This document shows positions 24,010 through 36,184 of a DNA stretch of 64,000 nucleotides, one piece after another (within the stretch, counting starts at the first letter, position 1; each line of letters opens with the position of its first letter). The notes under the pieces were generated by a model that had not been told where the DNA came from, ran no database searches, and saw nothing but the letters and a program-made list of their open reading frames with translations. Source of the stretch: Posidonia oceanica. Its lineage: Eukaryota; Streptophyta; Magnoliopsida; Alismatales; Posidoniaceae. Location: positions 14,278,001 to 14,342,000 of the forward strand of contig JAZBRS010000049.1 of NCBI GenBank assembly GCA_037176725.1. The letters run 5' to 3'. A program made the position numbers and the translations under genes.

Positions 24010-27000
24010 ATGGTTTGTGGTTGTGATGTGTTAATGCCAGGATCTTTCCTTGTGGCTGACCGAATGGTTAGAGTCTTGTTTGACTCAGGAAGTTCTTTTT
24101 CTTTTATCTTCGAGTCGTTTGCGTTAGAAATTGGAATAAAGCCGGCAAGACTAGCTTTCCAACTTGATGTGGTAACTCCTTTGGGAGAGCACAGCCTAGT
24201 ATGGAAACACCTGCGGTCAGTTGATGTGAAGCTGGGAGAGATGGATTTTAAGACCAATCTGATAATTATGGACATGCAAGAGTACGATGTCATATTAGGA
24301 ATGGACTGGCTGGCGCAGCATTCAGCAGCTATAAACTGTGCCAAGAAAAGGTGATGGTGGAATGTCCAGGCCAGGGGTGGTGCATGGTACAAGGGGTCAG
24401 GCTAGGAGGATCAAAGAAAATAATATCAACAATGAAGGCCTACCGCCATTTAGCAAAAGGCAGTGTGGGCTACCTGGCCAGTGTAACGGTATCCTCCTCA
24501 CTAACTATAAGGATACAGGATATACCATTGGTGCGAGAGTATCCTGATGTTTTTCCTGAGGAGCTACTTGGTATGCCACCACCCAGAGAAGTGGAGTTTC
24601 AGATTGATTTGGTGCCAGAGTCAAGTTCTATCTCGAAGGCCCCTTACAGAATGACGCCTGCTGAACTGAGGGAGCTCAGCAACCAGTTGCAAGAATTACT
24701 GGATATAGGGTTCATCCAGCCAAGTGTCTCACCCTGGGGAGCGTCAGTATTGTTTGTTAAGAAGAAGGACGGTTCACTCCGACTGTGTATCGACTATCGG
24801 ATGCTGAATCAGATTACTATCAAGAACAAATACCCTTTGCCCAAAATAAATGACTTGTTTGATCAACTACATGGGGCTTCTGTCTTCTCAAAGATAGATT
24901 TGAGATCTGGCTATCATCAGCTCAGGATTCGGGAGTCCGATGTACAGAAGACAGCTTTTCGAACTCGGTATGGCCATTATGAGTTCCTGGTCATGCCATT
25001 TGGGCTGACGAATGCACCGGTAGCTTTCATGGACCTGATGAATAGGGTGTTCAGGCCCTATCTGGATCAGTTTTTGGTGGTGTTTGTGGATGATGTGTTG
25101 GTAAACTCTCCCGACATAGAGACTCACCAGATGCAATTGAGAACAGTATTAGAGACACTGAGGTTGAATCAACTCTATGCGAAGTTATCTAAGTGTGAGT
25201 TTTGGCTAGAAGAGATTGCATTTTTGGGTCATGTCATCTTAGGAGCAGGAATCAAGGTTGATCCAGCAAAGGTTGAAGTTATGAACAGTTGGACCAAACC
25301 AAAGATTGTCACAGAGATCAAGAGCTTTTTTGGCTTAGTAGGATATTATCGGAGGTTCATCCAGGATTTCTATAAGATTGTAGAACCTCTGACCAGGCTG
25401 ACCTAGAAGGAAGTTTCATTTGTTTGGGACTGGTAGTGCGAAGAAAGCTTCAATGAATTGAAGACCTGGTAGGTCACATCTCCAATCTTGACCTTGCCAT
25501 CTAGGAGTGGGGGTTTCACAGTTTATAGCGATGCCTGTGGAACAAGTTTGGGGTGCGTCCTAATGCAGCATGGTAAGTTGGTGGCATATGCTTCCCGCCA
25601 ACTTAAGGACCATGAGAAGAATTACCCCACCCATGATTTGGAACTGGCAGTTGTGGTCTTTGCCTTGAAGATTTGGAGGCATTGTCTGTATGGCGAACAG
25701 TTTGAGATTTTCACAGACCATAAAAGCTTGAAGTACATATTCATGCAGAAAGATCTGAACCTGAGACAGCGGAGGTAGGTGGAGTATCTCAAGGACTACG
25801 ACTTTAATCTGTCCTACCACCCAGGAAAGGCTAATGTGATTGTTGATGCACTGAGCAAACGCACTTATTCAATGGCCAGCCTAATGATAAAAGAATGGCA
25901 TCTTCTGGATGGGTCGGTTGAGTGCAGACCACGAAGGCAGTCACAGGGACCAGTTAGAGTGTGTCTGGCAAATTTATCTGTTTGCCCAAGGATGATTGAG
26001 GCAGTTGTAGTAGCTCAACAGTTTGATCCATTTGTGCCTGGGATCTGGAAGAAGATGGAGGCAGGAGAGGCGCCCCATTTCTCAATTGAAGTAGATAGTG
26101 GGCTCAGATATGACCTACGTCTGTATGTGCTTCAAGTAGAGGAGGTGAAGCAGAGTTTACTAAATAAGGCTCACCGGTCCAGATACATGATTCATCCAGG
26201 AAGCACTAAAATGTATAAAGATCTGAAGAGAAACTTCTAGTGGCCTGGAATGAAGAAGGAAATTGCTGAGCATGTGGCCAGGTGTACAACCTGCCAGATG
26301 GTGAAGATTAAGCATCAGAAGCCTAGAGCGACTCTGCAACCCTTGGACATCCCTGTCTGGAAATGGGAGCATGTGTCGATGGATTTTGTTACAGGATTAC
26401 CCAAGACAAGAAGGAAGAATGATACTGTATGGGTGATCGTTGATCGGCTTACGAAATCGGCACACTTCCTACCCATGAGGGAGAATCTTCCCTTGCAACA
26501 GCTGGCAGAGTTGTACATGTCCGAGATAGTTCAGCTGCATGGGGTTCCAGTGTCAATTGTGTCTGACAGAGATACCCGGTTTACATCAAGGTTCTGGAGA
26601 GCGTTGCAGGAAGCCTTTGGTACTGTGTTGAATTACAGTACCGCTTTCCACCCTCAAACAGATGGTCAGACTGAAAGAACTATCCAGACACTGGAAGACA
26701 TGCTGAGGGCTTGTGCTCTGGACCTTGGAGGGAGCTGGGAGAATCATCTGCCACTGGTGGAATTTGCCTACAACAACAGCTATCACTTCAGCATTGAGAT
26801 GGCACCGTATGAGGCACTGTATGGTAGACCGTGCCGAACACCCACATGTTGGAGCGAGGTAGGCGAGCGCCAGCTTGTTGACCCAGAGATTGTGCAACAA
26901 TATGAAGAGAAAGTAGACTTGGTCCGGAAGAGGTTGGTAGCTACACAAAGCCGGCAAAAGAGTTATGCATATAGGAGACGTAGGCCTTTGGAGTTCGAGG

Positions 27001-27419
27001 TAGGAGACTTCGTCTTCCTAAAGGTGTCACCAACCAAGGGAGTAGTGAGGTTTGGGAAAAGAGGAAAGCTGAGTCCTCGTTACATTGGTCCTTATCAAAT
27101 TGCCAAAAGTGTTGGTGAGGTGGCTTATAAGTTAGATCTGCCTCCGGAGCTTTCGGCTGTGCATAGCATCTTCCATGTTTCAATGTAGAGAAAGTGTTTG
27201 GCAGATGTATCTCAGGTCATACCAATACAGCCAGAAGAGCTACAGGAGGAGTTGTCCATGGTGGAGGATGCAGTTCAGATACTGGATCGAAAGGAGCAAA
27301 TCCTTAGGAACAAAATCATTCCTCTGGTATTGGTTCAATGGCAACACCATGGTACAGAAGAAGCTACTTGGGAGCGGGAAGCGGATATACATTCAAAATA
27401 CCCTCATTTGTCCTATTAG
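24010..27419 (+). pseudogene. chromovirus pol (protease, RT, RNase H, integrase, chromodomain), degenerate
   Basis: Order of domains: aspartic protease around VLFDSGSSFSFIF (24075); reverse transcriptase from about 24540 with [20 protein letters not shown] and the catalytic FVDD (25087); RNase H from 25488 with [10 protein letters not shown] and FTDHKSL; integrase from about 26170 with an HHCC finger (RCTTCQMVK) and the acidic core motifs ([30 protein letters not shown]); and a chromodomain at about 27270-27419 (ILDRKEQILRNK, VQWQHHGTEEATWE). The frame shifts near 24345. In-frame stops occur near 25404, 25435, 25470, 25776, 26238 and 27186. A chromodomain is expected to steer integration to heterochromatin. 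Inactive copy. Confidence 0.93.
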
Positions 27420-27460
27420 TGATGAATTTCGAGGACAAATTTTCTTTAAGGGGATTAGGA

Positions 27461-29461
27461 TGTAATATCCGGATTTTTCAGATTGTAATTTGAGTTAATT
27501 TTTGGAAAATTAATTCCCAGATTATTTTGTGTATTGGAATTGATTGCTTGTAAATAGAATTATGTTCTTTAAGCAATCGTATTTAGTTATGTGTTTGTTC
27601 CTTTCTGTGGAATTTGTCTCCGGCTCCTTGTGCTATGTGGTTATTTTGGCATGAGAAGATGAAGACTTGAGTGCAAATAAGGAGAAGAATGGGGAAGAAT
27701 GCAAAATGCTCCCACAGTACTCCGCCCTCGCCACTGTATGCCCACGCCCTGCAACCGCTGACCTCCACGATCCCTGGCGATCCGCTAACAGGAGGCAGTT
27801 GTTAAAGCGGCGGTTTGGGAGGGCTGGCGAGAGCATCGAAGAAGGAGGACCGGAGCCAGAGAGGAGGAGGAGCTGTGCCAGAGGAGGAGAAAGGAGGCGA
27901 GCTCGGGCTGCAAAGGAAGTAGAGAAGGAGGAGGAAAAGAGAAGCGTGCCAAGCTCTGTATGCGTTCCACCTCTTCTTTTCTCTTCCAATCATGCTTGAA
28001 ATTACGATTTATGTTAGATCTTGCTATGCCATAGAGATTATAGATTTTATTGGCAATTTTGAATGGATTTAAAGGTGAATGTGTGGTGGGAAGGATTGTG
28101 AATGTTTTGAGCTTCTTGCCTTTCGAATTTGATTTCTCGAGCTATGGTACATGAAATGTTGTGATTCTTTTGCTCAACTGTAGAGCACCTCTATGGCTTT
28201 GATTTGTGTATTTTTGTGGAATTTGTGGTCATGTGTGGTGGAACCGGTTGAGGTTCCTATTTTGGGCGATTTTGGATCGCTCCTGTTTTAGATTTCTGAG
28301 ATCGTCTGGTTCGGCATACCGTTTTGGATCGGTATGTCATTTTCGCCTAGAATTCGGTGTACCGGACCTTTTCGGTCTGCTGTTTTTGTTGCTGTGTATG
28401 GCAGCCCAGGGCCTGATTCAGTCGACTGACCCATTTCGGTCGACCGTGACAGTAAGCTGATCGGTCGACTGGATGATTCCGGTGTGCCGTTTTAAGGCCT
28501 GAGACTGAACTTGGCTGCTGGTCCGGTCGATCGAACAATTTCGGTCTGCCGAACCAGAGTCCAAACCTGTTTTAAAGTGGTTTTCTGCTGATTTTTGGGT
28601 TTGCATTGGTAGTGCCAAATGATGAAATTGTTCTATGGATATTGTGGCAATATGAATGATTTGCAAATAGTTTTGAAATGATTTCCAAAAGAGTTTGGAA
28701 AAGAAATGCATGATTTGAAAATGTTTGGAAAATGATTTCCATGGATTTTGAGATTGTGGTACTGTAGGGATCCGGTGAAAGAGACGGACTACCCTCTGTG
28801 CCGATGGTGGCTGGGGTTAGATTCCTCGGACGCTCGGGCACCAAAGAGGCATCAAAAGGACGCAACCCCGTGTATACCGAGAGATGGTATGAAATGAGGG
28901 ATGAGTTCTTGGGGCGGTGGTTCCTCCCACACGGGGTAGCCCACCGCGGTAGTGCAGTGGGATCCGGGTTAGAGTCCTCAGCGACTGCTTGTGGCCAAGT
29001 CGGTCACCTGTGGCCAGGGTGATACGATAGAGTTTTTCTATAGACTGTGAGTGTGGTTTTCTGAGATGGTTTCAGATAGAGATCTGAATGCATGAAATGT
29101 TCTATGAAAGCATATGATTTCAGAGGAAAATAATTATGTTTGAAAATGGCATGGTTTTGCAAGTGAATTGTCTCAGTTGTGAGTTTTAATTATATGGATT
29201 CTAGTTGATGTTGTTTTTGGTGAGTGCATACTAGGTGACTTTGATGTCACTCACGCGTTTTGTGTTTGGTTTTTAGGTGCAGATTAGAGGTGCAATCTAG
29301 TCTTGGTGCCTTATAGGAGCCACGTAGCCGCACACTAAGGTTCTGGGTAGATAGTTTCTAAAGTTTTATTTTTTAATGTAAATAACATATTAGTTCCTTT
29401 TAATCTATTATTAGTTATTTTGAGTAGAGTTGATACTGTTATGTGATGTTGGGGCGTTACA
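27461..29461 (+). repeat. Tekay/Del 3' LTR
   Basis: 2001 bp, starting TGTAATATCC directly after the purine tract and ending GGGCGTTACA, after which the copia RNase H frame resumes. It matches the 5' LTR, lacking the hAT insertion, and carries its own small indels, for example near 27990-28015 and 28715. ORFs within it are shadows of LTR sequence. Confidence 0.92.
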
Positions 29462-30489
29462 TTATTCTTGACACTTTTCCATGATATAGCTCCACCTTCT
29501 AGCAAGTATACATAGCCCGTAGTGGATCTACGACTATCTTGGCATTCGGCGAAATCGGAGTCAGAATACTCAATGATCTCCAGTTGATCCGATTTTCTAT
29601 ACACAAGTGTGGAGTCTTTAGTTCTTTGCAAATACTGCATGACTCGCTTAACAGCTTTCCAGTGATCCATACCTGGAATGCTTAAGTATCTGCCTAACAT
29701 GCCAACAATGTACGTGAGATCCGGACGCGTACAAACCTGAACATACATTAGACTCCTAACTGCCGAAGTATATGGAATCTTCTGTATTTCCTTATGTTCA
29801 AAATCATTTTTAGGACACTGTTTGAGACTAAACTTGTCTCCTTTATCCACAAGGGTATTTCCTAGCTTGCACCCACTCATGCCATACCTTTTAAGGACTT
29901 TTTCTATATAGTTCTTTTGTGATAATCTAAGAATACTTCGAAAACAATCCCGAAGTATTTGGATTCCTAATACAAAAGAAGCTTCACTAAGATCTTTTAT
30001 CTCAAATATGTTTGAGAGAAATTTCTTGGCCTCTATAAGTAAGTCCATATCATTAATGGCAAGAAGTATGTCATCAACATACAAGACTAGGAAAATATAT
30101 TTACTCCTACTGAACTTATGGTATACACAATCATCTACCAAATTCATCTCAAAATCAAACGAGATGATAACTTAATGAAATTTGTGATACCATTGACGGG
30201 ATGCTTGCTTTAAACCATAAATAGACTTCTTAAGTTTGCAAACCATTTTCTTTGTGTCACCTAAAGCAAAGTGTTGTGGTTGCACCATATAGATCATCTC
30301 ATCAATGTCACCATTGAGAAACGTTGTTTTTACATCTATTTGGTGTAGCTTAAGGTCAAAATGAATAACTAATGCTATAATAATCTGAAAAGAGTCTTTC
30401 AATGAAACAAGAGAAAAAGTTTCTTTATAGTCAATACCTTCCCTTTGAGTAAAATCCTTAGCAACAAGATGGACCTTATATCTTTTCAC
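29462..30489 (-). pseudogene. copia reverse transcriptase and first half of RNase H
   Basis: Minus-strand frames show the Ty1/copia RT: VHLVAKDFTQREGIDYKETF, LHQIDVKTTFLNGD, IYGLKQASRQWY, then the catalytic LYVDDILLA near 30080. After it come the connection and RNase H start (DSDFAECQDSRRSTTGY, EGGAISWKSVKN), which break at 29462 where the chromovirus begins. A stop lies between the two RT pieces near 30170. Similar to polyproteins annotated as TNT1-94-like. Not functional. Confidence 0.92.
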
Positions 30490-30621
30490 ATTACCTAACG
30501 AATTCCTCTTGGTTTTAAATATCTATTTGCAACTAATGAGTTTCACACCTTCAGGTAATGGGACAAGATCCCAAACGTCATTGTCCTTCATGGATTTAAA
30601 CTCGTCATTCATGGCATTTAT

Positions 30622-31905
30622 CTACTTTTGAGAGTCGGAACTATTGATTGCTTGATGGACGGTGATTGGATCGTCATCTATCAAGTCATCATCTACTTGA
30701 TGTTCCTGGAGAAATACGATGTAATCATTTAAAATCGCACTTCTCTTCTCTCTAGTGGACCTCTTAAGTGGTATTGACTCTTGAGGGAGTTGAGTTTGTT
30801 CTACTTGAATGGGGAAATGATCAACAATGTCTTGCTCCGAATTTGCCTCTTGAACAATGTCAGGAATTAATTCCTGATCATCGTCAATAGCAACTGTAGG
30901 AAGAGAAATAAATTCCTCTTCAAAGACAATGTCTCTACTCTTATCTTCCCTCTCAAACTCTATTTCCTCAAGAAACCTAACATTATCCGTCTCAAAAAAT
31001 GACCTAATAGTGGGATCATAAAACTTAAAGCCCCTAGACCTCTCAGAATACTCAACAAAGTAGCAGCTAATGGTTCTAGAGTCCAGTTTCTTTTCATTAG
31101 GCTTATAAGGCCTAGCCTCAGCTGGACAATCCCACGCATGAAGATGCATTATGCTGGGTTTCTTCCTAGTCTATAATTCATAGGAGTTTTTAGCCACTGC
31201 CTTAATTGGTACTCTGTTTAAAATGTAAGCTGCAGTATTAAGTATCTCGCCCTAGAGATATTCTAGTATGGTCTTTAATCTATTGGCACCTAATCTCCTA
31301 ACATTGGTTTGTATTCCTTTAATACACTCAATGCAAACTTGAAAATCTGCTAAGTTAAGAGAAGGAAGAATTCCATCTGACACAAGCCTCTCTATTTGTT
31401 GTTTAGAGATATGACCTAAACGCTTATGCCATAACATAGCGGAATCCTCACTTGATTTTCACTTTGTACCCCTAGATGTAGTATGCAAGGTTTCATTATA
31501 AGAAGCTATTGTATCAAGTAAATATAAATTATCATTATTAATCAAAGAATCGGTACCGATAAGATTAGAATCCTGAAAAAGACTCAATTTTACATTTCCT
31601 TGAAGACAAGAATAACCAAATTTGTCTATTATAGAAACAGAAATTAAATTCTGCCTAAAAGACGGTACAACAAAAGTCTCTTTCAAATATAAATAACAAC
31701 CAGTTCGTAACAATAATCTTAAATGACCAATAGCTTTTACTTCAACTTTATTGTCGTCACTCACAAAGATGTATCTTTCGCCATCACTTGGTGTCCGATA
31801 ACTTAGGCAACTATGCATAGACACACTTATGTGAGTAGTTGCACTAGAATCTATCCACCAAGTGTATCTAGGTATAGAAGCTATATTAACTTCAGAACAA
31901 ATCAA
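30622..31905 (-). pseudogene. copia protease and integrase with the integrase catalytic core missing
   Basis: From right to left: a protease piece with WWIDSSATTHIS, where the active site normally reads D-(S/T)-G-A, so the glycine is changed; the GAG-pre-integrase zinc region LWHKRLGHISKQQ with CIECIKG; then, within about 60 bases at 31190-31250, the frame passes directly to the ILNRVPIK-like segment that normally lies after the catalytic core. It continues into the integrase C-terminus (DSRTISCYFVEYSERSRGFKFYDP, shown here in parts). The whole D,D-35-E core of about 150 residues is absent. Several stops also occur. Confidence 0.85.
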
Positions 31906-31941
31906 AGCAAAAGATGTATCTTTCTTAGCACGCCAAGCATG

Positions 31942-32724
31942 CTACTTGATATATTCATCCTTCTTGTGCCCACCCTTCTTGCAAAAGTGGTAAGTAAACT
32001 CAATCTGCCTCTGTTGCTTCTTAGGTGAAACACCTGTAGCTTCATTGGGCTTTATTTTTCTTTTGCCTTTGTCCTTAAAGGTGGAAGCCAGATGAGCACT
32101 TTCTGTCTTATCTTGCTTCAGTTTCTCTTCCTCTTGCACACAATGCTAAATGAGCTCATTAAGAGTCCATTTCTCTTTCTGATAGTTGTAACTGACATTG
32201 AATTGACTGAATTGTGCAGGAAGAGAGATCAAAACTAAATGCACGAGTAAGTCTTCTAACAGCTCTAACTTAAGTACTTTTAGTTTTGAAGTAATATTAG
32301 ACATTTTTAAAATATACTTCCGTATATTTCCCTTAGCCCTGTACCTCATAGAAACTAAATTTGCCAATAGCGTACTAGTTTCCGTCTTTTCATTCTTGGC
32401 AAATCGTTTCTCAAGGTCATTGAGAAACTCTCTGGCAGTTGTCTCTTCAGGCATTGTACCCCTAAAATTCTCTGGAATGACGTACCTTATGATCATCAGA
32501 CTTAGCCTATTGGAACGCTCCCACTTTTCATAAACTTTCTTATCCTCAACAGAACTGTCGGACTCAAAAGTAGGGGGTTGTTCCATCCTTATGGCTAAAT
32601 CTAGATCCATGCACCTGAGAACAATCATAACAATCTCTTTCCAGTTCTTGAAATTTGTGCCATTAAGCATAGGAATAAAATATATGTTGGCAGTTATTGA
32701 AGCAAATGCATTTACTGAATCCAA
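31942..32724 (-). pseudogene. copia gag
   Basis: The protein begins MDSVNAFASITANIYFIPML, followed by NGTNFKNWK, and shows the UBN2/gag pattern of Ty1/copia elements (YEKWERSNRLSLMIIRY, EFLNDLEKRFAKNEK). A stop near 32146 splits it from the basic C-terminal part. That part ends in YHFCKKGGHKKDEY, a zinc knuckle in which the first and last cysteine are replaced, so RNA binding by this finger would be lost. Confidence 0.88.
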
Positions 32725-33964
32725 TTAATAAATAATTAAAAACCAAAAGAGTAATTAGTTTAATGACAACCATATGAATCTTTAACAATAAAGAAACAAA
32801 TAAATAAATTCAAATTATGGTAGGACTCATCTCAAGATACCTAGCGCAACATCGACATTTAGCCTTTGGGCAGAAATGTCAACTTGCAAGTGATACTTTT
32901 CAATGTAGTAATCAAATTCTGATAATTAGTACTGTCAAGTAATAAGCCTTCCTTTGGGCTGACTAGTTACCCACATTGCACAACCATATAATTGTTACGT
33001 ATTTATTACCACAGGTGTGCTTGATATTTGGCCAAATAGTAACCTTCCTTTGGGCCGATTACTATCCGCAAATCTCAAACACACTAATATCTTTCTATCC
33101 CAAATAGACTAATCTAAGCAAGAGAGCCTACTTTGGTAGTATGTTGCTTTGATTTATCTATTCTTAAATAGAAGACAATTTATAGTTGATCACCAATAAC
33201 GAATTTATTTGATTTCATAGGTCATGGTCTAACATTAATCATTAAGGCATGGTAAAAATGACTGAAATGCAATTAAAGTAAACTGCAATAGTTTATTCGA
33301 ACATAAACTATGTTTTAACTATGCAAAATACATTATGGAACAAATGTCCAAACTTCAGGGACCAAACAGTAAAATTCTAGAAACATATAGAATTTTCCAC
33401 AATATGAATTAACTAGAGTGTGATAACAAGAAAACTCAAGACTTAATCAAAAATAAAAGATTTCTATGGGATTTTCATTAAAACAAAGAACTTTCTAGAG
33501 TTTTCCTGATTAAAATTAAACTCAGATTAAAAAAATAAAAATTTACAAGGACTTCTTCGTAATTATCATAGAATAATTAAATAGGTAGATAGATAAATGG
33601 ATCCAGTCCAGATCCGATTATCCAAAAACTTAGAAACCCTAACAGACGTAAGAAACACGAAGCCTGAAGAGAGACGGCGACACGGCAACCTCCGACGGCT
33701 GGACTGCCGCTGGAGGGGTGCCTCCCAGGTGCCTAACCAGCGTTTCGGCGCCTCCTGGGCGTCGGAACAGTCCAATCCGTCGACGGCCAAAAAACCCGAT
33801 CAAGATAAAACCTTATTTTCTCGATTTTGATGCACGAAAACATGATATCAAGGTTGTTCATGCACGAAACAATCAGAGAAAGTAAAAATCAACAATTTTA
33901 AACATGATTTAGATCAAAAATATAAGATTTCATGATGAAATGACATGATTCGTCTGATACCACT
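32725..33964 (-). other. copia 5' leader with primer binding site
   Basis: Untranslated leader between the 5' LTR and gag. At 33953-33962 the minus strand reads TGGTATCAGA, a tRNA-Met primer site two bases from the LTR. CCTTTGGGC-like words recur at about 32862, 32950 and 33050. The small plus-strand ORF at 33597-33830 is not supported as a gene. Confidence 0.75.
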
Positions 33965-34454
33965 TGTTAAAAATTGGAGTTCAAATAATATACGAATTTT
34001 ATATAATTAAAATTCGATATCTCAAGATCTATCATAACAAATCATCATAAAATAGAGTATATGCGGAAGCGTACTTGAATTTATATGAAAAACGTAGATT
34101 TCCTTGATTACCAACCTAGATCTGGCTTTCCAAGCCTCTAAGTCCTCTTTTCTTCTTCAAACTCAAGATGTGGTGAGAGAGAAGGGAGACTATATTATAT
34201 CATGTATACTTAGGACTTGGAGATCAAGACTTCTTTTATAGAATTCTATAAAAACACATATTTCCAATTTGACCCATCAACAAATGGCAATATGTCTAAA
34301 TAGTCACTACACATAAGATCCACACCCACTTAAGATATCAATAGACTCAACCTAAACCAAATAAATCACTTTCAATGAGTCTAATAATAAAATAGCCTAT
34401 AATACTTTAATTGATTTTATATTAACTTATATATTATTAGATTTTAACCCAACA
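33965..34454 (-). repeat. copia 5' LTR (490 bp)
   Basis: Uninterrupted partner of the split LTR at 16428-19324, with the same ends (TGTTAAAAATTG and AACCCAACA) and a preserved empty site for the solo LTR at AAAACACATATTTCC. It is followed by the TTAAC duplication at 34455-34459. Confidence 0.93.
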
Positions 34455-34459
34455 TTAAC

Positions 34460-36184
34460 ATGATAAGTAAGCAACTTAGATCCAGGATTTCTAAAGACGA
34501 GAGTTTTCATCTCCCTCAGTGAGGAACAATGATTTCTTAGAAGAATAGTTTTTCGAGCATTGCTACAACTTCTAATAGTGAAAATACCTTTTCGGCTATG
34601 AAGAAAGTTTTTGGCGATCTGCTATGGTGTTGTCTGGCATGAACAGCATTTTCTGATGATGAATAGTGATTTTTGCACTGTGAATAGTAATTTCTGGTTG
34701 TGAACATCTTCTAGCTTCCCTCTGCATCTTAGGTTTTTTTTTTTTTTTTGAGACCTCTTCAACAAAATCTTCTTTCTTTGTACATGTTGTAGGGTTTCTC
34801 TCTAACCTATGTTGTGAGACTGATTTATGTTTACCTTTCTGACTATTAAGGTCTTGTTTCTCTACTGCAATGATTGTTACTATTGGCTATTGCTGGAACA
34901 AGCATTTGCTGAGCTTGAAAGGCATAGAGCCATATCCCTGAATTGGAAATGGAAAGAACTTAAGGAACATTTCATGTTGTCGCCACTTCTAGGTGATTGT
35001 TTACTGTAATTGTTTTTTATGGTTGCCACTTTGCTACAATCATTGTTACTACTCTCTGACTCGACCTCCGCTCTGCTATAGTCATTGTTACTACGAGCTG
35101 ATTAGACTGCTACTCTACTACAATCATTACCATCTACCTACAGTTGTTGCCACTTTAGTTACCACCTCGTTTGCAACAACAGGGAGAGCGATGTGCTTCT
35201 GCCGCCTCTACCACAATACTCACGTGTAGAGCACTTGTTGTGAGGTTCGTGTGCTCACGTGATGAGCATTATAGCTCGTGTGGCTCATCTGTTAAGCTAA
35301 TGCCTGTTCATGTCGCTGTATGTGTTTCGTCACGACCACAGATGTTCATGTGCTGTGGCTTAAAAGGAGGCTTAAGATACATTTTTATAATTTCGAAAAA
35401 TTGTTTAGGTTTTCTATCTTTTATAACAAGTTGGAGCTTATATATTACTATTTTCCCTTCCTATATATATATATATGTGTGTGTGTATGCAGGATGTTTA
35501 TCCAACGGTTGAGAGAGAAGGGCGATAACAACATAAGCGAGGAGACTGTGAAGGGGGAGGAGTAGGGAGGTGGAGGAGGAGGAGTGACGGCGGCGGCGAC
35601 GGAGGAGGCAAGCAACATGGTACACAGGGAAGGCGTTGGTACACGAAGCGACAGCAAGAAAGAAGATGAAGGCACTAGAAGAGGAGGAAGAAGAGTACGT
35701 AGAGAGGGACAGGGAGGCGACAATGGCGACAACAACAGGGAGAAGGTTGGAGGAGGTCGGCGACAGTGACAGCAGGAGGAGGAGGTGAGAGAGGAGGCGG
35801 TGGTGACGATGAGAGGAGTTGCGGACACAGCAGGCGGGAGGAGGGAGGAGGTTGGTGGAGGATGGTGATGATGACGTCAACAAGATGATGAGGGAGGCAA
35901 GGCGGTGGCGGTAGCGGGAGAAGGAGGGAGGGGAGGTGATGGCAGCAGCAGGGAGAAAAGGAGGACTAAAGGATCGTACAGGACGACAGTGGTGGAAGAA
36001 AAGAAGAGAAAGAGAGAGAGGATAATAAAAAAATGAGGGAAAGAAGACCAATAGATTTTCATCAAATGATCTTAATTAGACACCTACAGAAAAAATTTCT
36101 GTAAACATCTACAAAAGACATTTCGTAATATGTGTGGGAGAAGTATAATGTTAATCTATATCATTCTCTTCTGGTAGTTTAACA
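34460..36184 (+). other. remaining body of the outermost intron element, non-coding
   Basis: Continuation of the outermost element after the copia insertion. It has a T-rich leader-like region, a purine stretch AAAAGGAGG near 35363, a (TA)n(TG)n microsatellite at 35464-35489, a strongly purine-rich GGAGGAGG region at 35540-36040, and an AGAAAAAATTTCT palindrome near 36090. The Ser/Leu/Pro-rich minus-strand ORF 35461-36051 comes from the purine-rich tract and is not considered a gene. Confidence 0.5.

Larger units (their letters stand above)
20100..29461 (+). mobile_element. Ty3/gypsy chromovirus (Tekay/Del type), nested in the copia RNase H
   Basis: A complete LTR-gag-pol-LTR structure. Both LTRs start TGTAATATCCGG and end GCGTTACA. 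The primer site TGGTATCAGAGC follows the 5' LTR, and a purine tract (AAGGGGATTAGGA) precedes the 3' LTR. The pol order PR-RT-RNaseH-IN-chromodomain and the C-terminal chromodomain point to the chromovirus branch, most like Tekay/Del. The copia coding frame resumes on each side, which proves the insertion, but only two bases of a target-site duplication can be seen (GTCTT on the left, TTATT on the right). Many stops and frameshifts make it inactive. Confidence 0.93.
16428..34454 (-). mobile_element. Ty1/copia retrotransposon, minus strand, interrupted twice
   Basis: Both LTRs start TGTTAAAAATTG and end TTTTAACC(T/C)AACA on the plus strand. The element is flanked by the 5-bp duplication TTAAC (16423-16427 and 34455-34459). 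Reading leftward from the right LTR there is a tRNA-Met-type primer site (33953-33962), gag, protease, a partial integrase, reverse transcriptase and RNase H, in the copia order. A solo Tat/Ogre LTR sits in the 3' LTR and a chromovirus in RNase H. Without these two the element is about 6.3 kb. It is non-autonomous: frames are broken and the integrase catalytic core is missing. Confidence 0.9.
16244..36184 (+). mobile_element. outermost element of the nest, candidate short LTR retroelement, TSD GTGGG
   Basis: The left border reads GTGGG then TGTTAAAATATATAG; the right border reads TAGTTTAACA then GTGGG (36185-36189), so a 5-bp duplication and TG...CA ends are present. The last 55 bases on the left (before 16427) resemble the last 55 bases on the right (36130-36184): both contain ATAATGTTAATCTAT and end GTAG-TTTTAACA. 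That is expected for a 5' and a 3' LTR. Just after the left LTR (34460 on, beyond the copia insertion) the sequence weakly resembles a tRNA-Met primer site. Without the nested copia the element is only about 1.9 kb and codes for nothing recognisable. The first part of the right LTR is not alignable and may hold an insertion. Confidence 0.45.

Noticed and set aside
35461..36051. 196-codon minus-strand ORF rich in Ser, Leu and Pro
   Set aside because: Arises from a GGAGGAGG purine tract in a TE; several frames stay open together, which is a composition effect.
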